The notes below the pieces were generated by a model. It was given only the letters and a program-made list of their open reading frames with translations. It was not told the origin of the DNA and searched no databases. From Branchipolynoe longqiensis (Eukaryota; Annelida; Polychaeta; Phyllodocida; Polynoidae), in contig CM059189.1 of the NCBI GenBank assembly GCA_030323885.1, positions 49,759,661 to 49,823,660 on the forward strand: DNA of 64,000 nucleotides, read 5' to 3'. How positions within the stretch are numbered: position 1 is the stretch's first letter; the number at the start of each line of letters is the position of its first letter. Made by a program: the position numbers and the translations under genes. Shown one piece after another: positions 55,932-64,000 of this stretch.

Positions 55932-57029
55932 CCCAGAATGTATCATCAGGTGTAATGAGCGAAGCTGCGGCAGGATTTTAAACTTAACATTAATTTTGTT
56001 TCTTGCTAAAACAGTTTATTCTTCATAACATACAATTTTTTTTTTATCGTCGAGGCACTGGTGTTCCAGCCGTTTACGTTACATTGTAAATAGGTAGTTC
56101 AGCGAGTACTTAGGTCAGGGGTATTAGTAGATTGTGAAGGAGGTTAGTGTGTTAGTGGGTTAGCCATAATACGTTCAACATTATGGGCTAAGATGGTGGG
56201 TCGTTGCAAAAACTGTGCTGCTATTAGGCGTACGGTGTATGTGATGGTGGTGGGTGAGAGAATGGAGCCCCGCCATCCCCCCCCCTCCCCTCTAGTGCCC
56301 ACAGTCAACCCGGTATGCTCTGGTACCTGCAATATAGAGTGTGCTTACCTGCCTCTGTAGCTGAGGTAAGCAATTCGAGTGAGTGCGCGAGGGGGGGTGT
56401 GGAGGAGGGGGCAGGGAGGGTGGGGGGGCATGGAGGGAGTGGGAGGAGCACTGTTACAAAATGGTCTAAGAAATCTATTAACATTTGATTCTGTACGTTT
56501 TAAATTTTTAAATTTTTATAAAAGGATCTAGCTTATTTATTTTTACACTTAATGGTTCCAGAGAGAATTCAGGATATCTACTGTGTTGAGTGACTTAGGG
56601 GTTTGACGCCATCTCAGCAATTATAACCATATTCATGGCGATACTGACTGCTACTGTAGTGAATTTATTTATTTTATCACTTAATGGATGGTACCACTAC
56701 GACAGAGAAGTTAGCACTGCCACTGTAGTGAATATTCAGCACCAGGTGGTTTTGAAACATGAAGGAAATCTGCTCAGTTGGGCTTTATATACAATTTTCC
56801 CATTGCGAAATATGTGCAAACTTTGAACCTTTTTCCCTTCACATATCTCTGCAACTGCCGTCTTACTTATTTCATCTGTCTACATGTGGAATCTATCTGC
56901 AGAAACCTGTCCACTGCCTTAAGTGTCTACCTCTGAGTGTTCCCTGCAACACTTGCCGCCTAATTTAAAGGCTCTAATGAATTTAATCACCCTGCAGCGT
57001 TTGTCAGCGTTTCACCAACAAATTCCAGT
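55932..57029. other. no gene recognised
   Basis: A/T-rich with a GGGGG-rich patch at 56385-56450. A small duplication of GCCACTGTAGTGAAT-like words lies near 56650-56735. No domain. Confidence 0.45.
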
Positions 57030-57255
57030 GGGCGCGGTGGCCGAATCGGTAGAACGCAGGCCTCGCGTGTGGGAGATCGGGAGTTTGGTTCCTGGTTGAG
57101 TAAAACTGATGACTTATCAAATTTCTACTTGTCACTTCCTAGCCTGGCGCTCTGCAATAATAGGATAGGGGAAGGAATGGTTGGCTCAGTGTCTGGATAA
57201 TGTGACTGAGTGGGATAACGAGTCATGGTGCCAATGGCCTGGTCTCCCAGGGGAG
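57030..57255 (+). mobile_element. SINE-A, 3'-truncated
   Basis: Best-preserved head of all (GCGCGGTGGCCGAATCGGTA). Stops after GGTCTCCCAGGGG. Confidence 0.8.
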
Positions 57256-57361
57256 AGAATAACTGACCAAAATAGTTGGAAGACCAAAATGCCACAGCGA
57301 CAAGAAAAGGTCTTTTCATATGAATAAAGATCCATTTACCACGACAACTATAGAATCCTGA

Positions 57362-57526
57362 CCAGGCTCGATGGCCGAATGAGATGAGCGTCCGCCCACC
57401 GTTCTGGTAAGTCGTGGGATTCGAACCCCAGGGTGGATTTGAACCCTGGCCTAGTCAAACCAATGACTTAGAAATTGATAACTTGTCGTTACCTAGCCTG
57501 GCGCTGGGCATTACTAGAATAGGGGA
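57362..57526 (+). mobile_element. SINE-A, second head type, 3'-truncated
   Basis: GATGGCCGAATGAGATGAGCG followed by two B-box-like segments (GGGATTCGAACCCC and GGATTTGAACCCTGG). Confidence 0.7.
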
Positions 57527-57780
57527 TGGAGCAGTGGAATGAGGAAGACCAATTGTCCGCGATTGAAATTTCCCCTGCCTAATCAACTAATGTACACACA
57601 AATAAATTAATAAAATTAAAAAATGTATCTTGGTTACGGGCCTGAGACTGGGTGGAATTTCGGTAGAACTTGAAGCACAAATGTATCAGTATTATTCTGA
57701 TGGCCCTTAAAGTGTGACACTGTCCATAGTTCTCACAACTGTCATTGCTTCACCAGTGAACTCTCGCCGTACGCACCCCG

Positions 57781-58518
57781 CAGTGCACCTGGTACTATCA
57801 GTGCACACACTATGTCGCCTTTCCCCATCAGCATGTTCCAACAGTTCCTCCTGTGTTCCATCAGGTCACGTGGTACTAGAACAGTGCACCTGGTACTATC
57901 AGTGCACACACTATGTCGCCTTTCCCCATCAGCATGTTCCAACAGTTCCTCCTGTGTTCAATCAGGTCATGTGGTACTAGAACAGTGCACCTGGTACTAT
58001 CAGTGCACACACTCTGTCGCCTTTCCCCATCAGCATGTTCCAACAGTTCCTCCTGTGTTCGATCAGATCATGTGGTACTAGAACAGTGCACCTGGTACTA
58101 TCAGTGCACACACTATGTCGCCTTTCCCCATCAGCATGTTCCAACAGTTCCTCCTGTGTTCCATCAGATCATGTGGTACTAGAACAGTGCACCTGGTACT
58201 ATCAGTGCACACACTATGTCGCCTTTCCCCATCAGCATGTTCCAACAGTTCCTCCTGTGTTCCATCAGGTCACGTGGTACTAGAACAGTGCACCTGGTAC
58301 TATCAGTGCACACACTATGTCGGCTTTCCCCATCAGCATGTTCCAACAGTTCCTCCTGTGTTCCATCAGGTCACGTGGTACTAGAACAGTGCACCTGGTA
58401 CTATCAGTGCACACACTATGTCGTGTTTCCCCATCAGCATGTTCCAACAGTTCCTCCTGTGTTCCATCAGATCACGTGGTACTAGAACAGTGCACCTGGT
58501 ACTATCAGTGCACACACT
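57781..58518. repeat. 101-bp tandem repeat, 7.3 copies
   Basis: Unit from CAGTGCACCTGGTACTATC to GTGGTACTAGAA. Copies are about 97-99 percent alike by eye. A recurring set of about 89-codon frames, one per unit, is produced by the repeat and is not a gene family. Confidence 0.95.
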
Positions 58519-58544
58519 CACCCAATCAACATGTACAACTTCCC

Positions 58545-58845
58545 ATGCAGAAGGTTGGGAGTTCGATTCCCGGTCCAGTCAAACCAATGACTTACAAAAT
58601 TTATACTTGTTGCTACCGAGCCTGGCGCTCTGCATTAATGGGGTAGGGCAGGGACTGGTTAGCTCAGTGTCAGGATAGTGTGACTGAGTGAGATATCGGG
58701 TCATGGTGCCATCAGCCTGGTCTCTCAGAGGGGCAACATTATATCGTTGCCATGGGTGCGCACTGTGACAAGTCGGTACCCATCCTGATATGACCTTAGA
58801 TGTTGCCAGGGCGGAAAACAACAAGCAAACAAACAACAGCAAACA
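58545..58845 (+). mobile_element. SINE-A, 5'-truncated
   Basis: Starts at the B-box region just past the 101-bp repeat and ends in AACAACAAGCAAACAAAC. Confidence 0.8.
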
Positions 58846-58917
58846 GATTTACCAGGGCGTTCATTCATGGTTTCCAACCTTCTCACTGCATACCCCCCCT
58901 CCCCCCTCCCACTCCCG

Positions 58918-59058
58918 CTATCCTATTAATGTCGAGCGCCAGGCTAGGAAGCGGCAGGTATCAATTGCATAAGTCATTGGTTTGATTCGAGCGGGAACCG
59001 AACTGCCGACCTTCCGCACGCAAGGCCCTCGCTCTGCCGATTTGGCCACGGCGCCCGA
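58918..59058 (-). mobile_element. SINE-A, head half only
   Basis: Minus strand: complete head and start of the body; the tail half is missing. Confidence 0.75.
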
Positions 59059-59085
59059 TGTCGGAGGTAGATAGCCGTGTTAGGT

Positions 59086-59155
59086 GTATTTACTTATTTA
59101 CTTATTTACTTATTTACTTATTTACTTATTTACTTATTTACTTGTTTACTTGCTG
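59086..59155. repeat. 8-bp microsatellite
   Basis: About eight units of TTTACTTA. Confidence 0.95.
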
Positions 59156-59221
59156 ATGTTCTCTGAAGCTTATCCTGACGCTTTAATATCATTCAGCACT
59201 GAACATTGCCTTCGTCATAGC

Positions 59222-59272
59222 TCCGTCCTGATGTGACCTTAGATGTTGCCAGGACGTAAAACTCCAACAACT
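59222..59272 (+). mobile_element. SINE-A tail scrap
   Basis: CCGTCCTGATGTGACC to GGACGTAAAACTCCAACAA. Confidence 0.7.
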
Positions 59273-59317
59273 AATCGTCATAACTAATAAAATAAAAACC
59301 GGACTGCTGGAAACTTT

Positions 59318-59335
59318 TGTAATTATGTTTTGCAG
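59318..59335 (+). other. probable 3' splice site of the GT92 exon
   Basis: T-rich tract ending TTTTGCAG directly before the AAG codon that begins the membrane anchor. Confidence 0.6.
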
Positions 59336-60772
59336 AAGTTTCCAGTGGTCGCCGTTCTGGTTCTGGGTGGCCTGTTGCTGGGGTTTGCCGTCCTCCACCC
59401 CCTGTCGTTCTCCTCCTCCTCCGCCGGGTCTGCGAAGAATCGCCTGCTCACCTCCCTGCAGCCAAGAGCCAGGACCACGGCGGGCGCTGCGCATGCGCAG
59501 AATCCGCTACTGGTGGACGCGCGAATCATGGCAGGCGACATCCACCCGATGGCGTTCCGCGAGAAGCGGCACAAGTCGGACGGCAGATGGGTCCCCCTTG
59601 GACACAACTTCCCCTACGAAGGCTTCATCTACAGCGCTTTTTACGACGACCGGAAGTCGCTAGGCCAACTTCCAATTATTCGAGTGATTGCTGTGATGGA
59701 GGAGTTTATGGATGATATTTATTGTGCGATGCATTATCAGCTGAAGGGAGAAGAGGAGGACGGGAAAGTCGAGTACGCCAAAGTCGAGAAGTCTGACATT
59801 GGCGCCGGGATGACGCGGCACGATAAGAACTTTAAGGAGTACATCTTGTCGTGTTCGATGAACCATGAAAATGTGCCTTATATGGTTGGAATAGTCTCCG
59901 ACCCAAATCTGCAGCCGAGCAGCATGATTCCGGTTGAGATAGCGGACAGGCCTCCGGTGCGGTTTAACTTTGGGGTTTGCGTCTCTGTTACTTACTGGAA
60001 GCAGGACCCACACCACCTTGTTGAGTGGCTTGAGTTACTGCGCATCATGGGTGTATCCATGGTGACGATATACAACAACAGCCTCGAAAATGAGGCGGGG
60101 AGCGTGCTCAAGGCGTATGATCAAGAGGAGTTTGTAGATTTCCGCCAATCACACAACTTCATGTCCGACCCCGGCGAGTTGACAATCCACATGCACATGT
60201 CGCCAGTCATCAATGACTGCATGTACAGGAACATGTACAGGTTCAAGAAAATCATCGTCACGGACTTTGACGAGATCATCGTCCCGCGTACAGTTGAGAA
60301 CTATGCGGACATGCTTGCAGCCATCGATAAGCGACAGTGTGTCGGCAACGACCACCCAGCGAAGCACTACATCTTCCGCAACAACTACTTCTTCCTCGAT
60401 ATCCAGGGGGAAGACCTAACCCAGAGTCCGCATATCACAACTCTTCGCCACAGGAGAAAGATTCCGGTCAGTGAGCCGGGGTTCGCAATCAAGTCCATCA
60501 TAGACCCTTTGGCATGCACAAACATGCACAACCACTACTGCTGGAAGTCGACGATGCTTTACGACAACGGCTACGGACAGATCGAGGTGTCGCCGGAACT
60601 AGCGTTGAGCCAGCATTACAAGATGTGCCACCTGGACCTGTGGGTGCGGCCTGGTCTCTGTCAGGAGGTGCTCAACGCCGCCATCCAGGACGACATCATG
60701 CTTCGCTACAAGGCTCGTCTCGAGGCGCAGATGGCGGCCAAGCTGGAGGTTCTCCACTTGGAGAAGCTCTAG
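59336..60772 (+). CDS. GT92 family glycosyltransferase, terminal exon
   Basis: About 478 codons, stop at 60770-60772. It has a type II membrane layout: hydrophobic anchor FPVVAVLVLGGLLLGFAVL near the start, a Ser/Arg-rich stem, then a lumenal domain. The GT92 (DUF23) domain spans about residues 212-450: FNFGVCVSVTYWKQDPHHLV, VSMVTIYNNS, then the acidic DFDEIIVPR (about 312-320, the presumed metal/nucleotide-sugar motif), KHYIFRNNYFF and NHYCWKS. GT92 members include the C. elegans galactosyltransferase GALT-1, which extends core fucose on N-glycans; the substrate here is unknown. No in-frame ATG lies between an upstream stop (59288) and the anchor, and TGTAATTATGTTTTGCAG/AAG at 59335/59336 is a good 3' splice site, so the start codon is probably in an upstream exon not seen here. 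Confidence 0.85.
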   Translation, partial: KFPVVAVLVLGGLLLGFAVLHPLSFSSSSAGSAKNRLLTSLQPRARTTAGAAHAQNPLLVDARIMAGDIHPMAFREKRHKSDGRWVPLGHNFPYEGFIYSAFYDDRKSLGQLPIIRVIAVMEEFMDDIYCAMHYQLKGEEEDGKVEYAKVEKSDIGAGMTRHDKNFKEYILSCSMNHENVPYMVGIVSDPNLQPSSMIPVEIADRPPVRFNFGVCVSVTYWKQDPHHLVEWLELLRIMGVSMVTIYNNSLENEAGSVLKAYDQEEFVDFRQSHNFMSDPGELTIHMHMSPVINDCMYRNMYRFKKIIVTDFDEIIVPRTVENYADMLAAIDKRQCVGNDHPAKHYIFRNNYFFLDIQGEDLTQSPHITTLRHRRKIPVSEPGFAIKSIIDPLACTNMHNHYCWKSTMLYDNGYGQIEVSPELALSQHYKMCHLDLWVRPGLCQEVLNAAIQDDIMLRYKARLEAQMAAKLEVLHLEKL

Positions 60773-60810
60773 TTGTTTTGCAATGTGTTGTTGTCATTTC
60801 TACGCTTTTC

Positions 60811-60861
<51 letters not shown>

Positions 60862-60862
60862 A
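60811..60862. repeat. (TA)n microsatellite
   Basis: Two TA runs separated by TACATA, 40 bp after the GT92 stop codon. Confidence 0.95.
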
Positions 60863-61002
60863 CCTCGGTATACAGCCTCAGGCTAGCCTCAGGCTAGGGA
60901 GAGGGAAGCACATCCGGGTCCAGCATTTAGCATAAATAACTCACGACCGGAGGACGCTCGTGAGTTGCTCCAGTTGGATTTATCTACAACAAGCTAAGAA
61001 CT

Positions 61003-61578
61003 GTAAGTAATTATGATTATTTTGGTTGAGCTTGTTTATGATGCAATATAGCATCTAGATTGGAAAGTTCAGAACTTTCGTATTTCCAGTTTGGACAAGA
61101 TTAGCATTATAAATGTTGAATCGGATAGAACAAAGGATTCCTTTGTCTTGCTACCATGGTTGGATCAACCCGCTTTGAACGGGTAGAGATGTTGGCACGG
61201 TCACATCTCCTGTGGAGATTCCTTCGGACCCTAATAGAGGGTGTTGTTGGGGATGATCCTGGGTTTCTTTTATAGATCCCCCTTTTGATAAGGCGTTTCT
61301 CCGAGTTTCATAGCATTTTCTCTCACTTGCTGGTGCTGAAGCCGCGGGTGGGAGAAGTGTACGCGACAGAGAGATGGGAGGTTCTAGAAGCCTACCCCAC
61401 GTATGGTTGGTTTCGATACCCAAAACCTACGATAAACTTAGCTTATCACGCCTGTATTGAGAACGGTGTAAATACGTTACTCATTACCAAATAAGATCCT
61501 CAACCCAGGTATACCTGGCGTCACTTCGGTGTTCAGTTGAGTCAATTCCGGTTAATAAGTTTCCTTTTTTGGTTACAG
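61003..61578 (+). other. possible intron in the DIRS-like leader
   Basis: Donor CT/GTAAGTAAT at 61003 and acceptor TTTCCTTTTTTGGTTACAG ending at 61578, eight bases before the gag ATG at 61586. Both sites fit consensus well. Introns have been reported in some DIRS1-like elements. Confidence 0.4.
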
Positions 61579-61585
61579 ACTACCG

Positions 61586-62908
61586 ATGGCTACAAAGCGA
61601 AACAAACCGCCGCCCGCTGCTGCGGAGGGACGCATGCCTACTGGCTACGATACGTCACCAGATCGGACAGCTCCCCCGTAACCACAGCCGGGTGCCGACT
61701 TGCTCTCAGATAGAGAGAGTGACGAGGGTGTCGTTTACCCGGGAGACCTTACACAGAAGGTCAATAGGCTGGTGGAGCAGAAAATGAGAGAACTCCACAG
61801 TAAGGACACAATCCACCAGTTCCCGCCAATCGATTCAGACTGGCAGGATGTCTCTGATTTAGAGGAGACGGACTCGGCCATTGAGGCCCCGTGCCCTAAG
61901 ACGAAGAAGCGCAAGCGCCCAGTAAGTTCATCCGGTGATGAATTCACCAAAGCCACAAAGGGCAAGAAGGTCAAGAAGCCTAAGAAGAAGAGCAAGAAGA
62001 AAAAGAAAGATTCATCTTCGGACTCTTCGTCCGACTCATCATCGACTGAGTCGGACTCTGACACTGAAAGAGCTGGCATTTATGCCAAAATTGGCGGTAA
62101 GATACGTAAGCGGTGCCCGCTCCAGAAGGCCAAGAAAGTAAAAACAACTACCATGATGCGTGAAACGATAAAAGGGCATTTCAACACCTTCAAGCCGGCA
62201 GAAGTGATTAATAAAATCACCGAACAGATTTCCGGGATTAAAGGGATCCAGGACAGTGTGATCAAGGAGATAGACGCAGGTATTCACCTTAACGAAGAGA
62301 AAAAGCGGTTTGAGGCGGCACTGTTCACAGTCCATAAAGCGGTGTTAGGTGTCCTCGCTACGGTCGTCCCAATAGCTAACCGCATGCAAACCGAGAATAC
62401 ATTCTCGTCACTTGCCAGAGGCATGGATAAGGGCATGGCTCTCCTCACAGCTGCCAGTAACTTTTTGAGCTACCGCAGATATGAAAATGTCTTCAAGGCA
62501 GTGACCACGCAAGCCGGTAAGGAAGTAGCCAGATCAAAGAAGGTCATGGACAACGACGGCAAAGAGTACACTCTCTTTTTGCCGCCCAAGCCCATTAAGG
62601 GTAAACCCTTGGATAAGGGGAAGATCTTTGGTGGTCAACTTCCCTACCTCTTCAAAGAAGTTGAGGCGGAGACGAAAAGTGGCCACAACCTCGAACCAAT
62701 CAGGAAGACAGACACCTCCCGGTATCGTCGACCACGAGGGGATTTTCGTCCCCGGCGAGGAGGCAGAGCTGGCAGATCCGGCCCCTCCTACGGCTATCAG
62801 CCGCGAGGCAGGGGTCGGGGAGACAGGCAAGGATGGAACGACGGCAACCGCCCGTTCCGGAAGGAGTTTGCCCCGAAACAACCCTTCCCATGCCCAGGCA
62901 GCAAATAA
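61586..62908 (+). pseudogene. gag-like ORF of the DIRS-like element, one early stop
   Basis: The ATG at 61586 opens MATKRNKPPPAAAEGR. The same frame meets TAA at 61679-61681 (codon 32), then stays open to 62908. After the stop: an acidic start, a Lys-rich block (KGKKVKKPKKKSKKKKK) followed by Ser/Asp repeats, a helical core (about 62150-62550) and an RGG-rich tail (RRGGRAGRSG, GRGRGDRQG) suited to RNA binding. Position directly before the RT and the composition suggest a Gag-like protein. Flanking codons (CCG TAA CCA CAG) make a single CAA to TAA change likely. Internal ATGs, the first at 61784, could start a shorter protein. Confidence 0.65.
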
Positions 62909-62937
62909 ATATTGCTACACAAACAACGCTAACAGAC

Positions 62938-64000
62938 ATGGTGGCTGAATCTACACAAACAGGTGTAAGAGATTTTTGTGCTGGAAACATATATAACTGT
63001 GTCTCTTCTTGGTGCGAAATTACTAGTGATGTAAACATTTTAGACATAGTTACCGGTGTTAAAATTCCATTTATTGAAATCCCAGTGCAACAACGAGTAC
63101 CTTTCCCGTATAGATTTAATGTTGTCGAAAAACAAGCGTTATCTGAACAAGTTACACTTTTTCAGGCTAAAGGCATTATTGAGGAGGTGACCCACACTCC
63201 AGGGGAATTTATCTCTAATATTTTTTCCAGGCCTAAGCCTAATGGAGATATCCGAATGATTTTAGATTTAACCAAATTAAATGAACTCGTAGAATATCAA
63301 CATTTTAAAATGTTTTCCCTTGACACTGCCAGAGATTTGGTGACACTGGACGCTTGGATGGCCAGTGTAGATTTGCAAGATGCATATTATACTGTTCCGA
63401 TTTTCGAAAAACACCGGAAATTCTTAAGATTTATTTGGAATGATACACTATTCCAATTTACATGTATGCCAAATGGCTTAGCGTGTGCTCCACGCCTGTT
63501 TACAAAATTTCTAAAGCCGGTTTTCTCGGTTATGGCAAAGAAGGGTCATGTTATGTTCCCTTATATTGACGATTCTTTCATTGTATCACAATCGTTTGAT
63601 GACTGTCAACACGCTGTTAATGACCTATGTTCCCTTTTGACAAAACTAGGATTTTATTTAAATCATAAGAAGTCGGTTTTTGTCCCCACTACTGAACTTA
63701 AATGTTTAGGATTTATTATTAATACATGGCTTATGACTGTTTCACTTCCTGATAACAAACTTACTAAGTTTCACGATATGGCGACCCATTTAGTCGCCTT
63801 AAGTAGGCCAAAGATAAGGCAGGTCGCGGTGCTAGTCGGCATTCTGATAGCATATGCCCCTGCTATTTTATATGGTAAAGCCCACATAAAATCTTTGGAA
63901 ATAGATAAGAATTTGGGGTTGGCTCGCACGAAGGGGAATTTCGAAAGAAAAATGTTTATTTCAGAAGATGGAATGAATGATATTAATTGGTGGTTCGATA
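62938..64000 (+). CDS. reverse transcriptase ORF of the DIRS-like element, partial
   Basis: ATG at 62938, 29 bp after the gag stop, open for 354 codons to the window edge. RT motifs in order: FSRPKPNGDIRMILDLTKLN, WMASVDLQDAYYTVPI, KFLRFIWND, CMPNGLACAPRLFTKFLKP, catalytic YIDD at 63562-63573, and LGFYLNHKKS with LKCLGFIIN. The DLQDAYYTVPI and PNGL words fit the DIRS1 group. RNase H and recombinase would follow beyond the window. No stop or frameshift in what is visible. It is AT-richer than the other YR element (1491-6187) and only distantly similar to it. Confidence 0.85.
   Translation, partial: MVAESTQTGVRDFCAGNIYNCVSSWCEITSDVNILDIVTGVKIPFIEIPVQQRVPFPYRFNVVEKQALSEQVTLFQAKGIIEEVTHTPGEFISNIFSRPKPNGDIRMILDLTKLNELVEYQHFKMFSLDTARDLVTLDAWMASVDLQDAYYTVPIFEKHRKFLRFIWNDTLFQFTCMPNGLACAPRLFTKFLKPVFSVMAKKGHVMFPYIDDSFIVSQSFDDCQHAVNDLCSLLTKLGFYLNHKKSVFVPTTELKCLGFIINTWLMTVSLPDNKLTKFHDMATHLVALSRPKIRQVAVLVGILIAYAPAILYGKAHIKSLEIDKNLGLARTKGNFERKMFISEDGMNDINWWFD

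Larger units (their letters stand above)
60863..64000 (+). mobile_element. DIRS1-like retrotransposon, left part
   Basis: A leader of about 720 bp, a gag-like ORF and an RT ORF running off the window. The RT resembles DIRS1-type proteins. The left boundary is uncertain: it is set just after the (TA)n run because an AT-poor sequence with the direct duplication CCTCAGGCTAG begins there. The expected inverted terminal repeat and tyrosine recombinase lie outside the window. Confidence 0.65.

Noticed and set aside
57030..57110. True tRNA gene, from good A and B boxes
   Set aside because: The sequence continues into the SINE-A body shared with over 20 other loci, and no complete cloverleaf closes.
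57714..58678. A row of similar frames of about 89 codons, spaced 101 bp, looking like a small gene family
   Set aside because: Each arises from one unit of the 101-bp repeat. No domain, and starts and stops fall at the same repeat position.
59325..59663. ATG at 59325 as the GT92 start
   Set aside because: It is in a different frame, stops after 112 codons and lacks the GT92 domain.

Overview
This is a gene-poor, repeat-saturated stretch of an animal genome. The likely source is a mollusc or another lophotrochozoan. The evidence is a SINE family carrying the GTTTTATTTAACGA block that I associate with molluscs, a compact Mag-type Gypsy element, DIRS-type tyrosine-recombinase retroelements and a GT92 glycosyltransferase. 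Nothing looks bacterial: there are no operons, and splice-like signals and tRNA-headed SINEs occur throughout. I use local labels. SINE-A, -B and -C are tRNA-derived SINEs. TIR-1 to TIR-6 are short non-autonomous elements with inverted termini. R1 to R3 are other dispersed repeats.

Layout. 1-8 kb: a very GC-rich tyrosine-recombinase retroelement (1491-6187, minus) with about 190-bp direct terminal repeats and frameshifted genes, flanked by SINE-A and SINE-B copies. 8-14 kb: a decayed Gypsy fragment and several TIR elements. 14-17 kb: a GC-rich block with one possible first coding exon, then a 38-bp minisatellite. 16.7-23.6 kb: three or four LINE fragments, a second piece of the GC-rich retroelement, and two pieces of what looks like one old host-type gene split by insertions. 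23.9-32 kb: SINE-A, TIR-1, a long pyrimidine-rich array and a complete Gypsy/Mag retrotransposon (26682-31450) with identical LTRs, a 5-bp target duplication and one uninterrupted 1305-codon Gag-Pol frame. 32-43 kb: more SINEs, TIR elements and diverged repeats, with one isolated candidate exon. 43-50 kb: a 22-bp minisatellite of about 230 copies interrupted by an RTE-like LINE. 51-55.7 kb: nested TIR elements and a 34-bp minisatellite that ends against a truncated copy of the GT92 gene.

57-64 kb: a 101-bp tandem repeat, SINE-A pieces, the GT92 glycosyltransferase terminal exon (59336-60772, the only convincing host gene), and the left part of a DIRS1-like element (gag-like ORF with one early stop codon, then an RT ORF open to the window edge).

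About 28 SINE-A copies or fragments dominate the window. They give insertion chronologies, fold-back pairs and several clean target-site duplications. The coding capacity seen is almost entirely that of mobile elements. The Gypsy/Mag copy looks recent and possibly functional, the DIRS1-like copy nearly intact, and the rest are relics.
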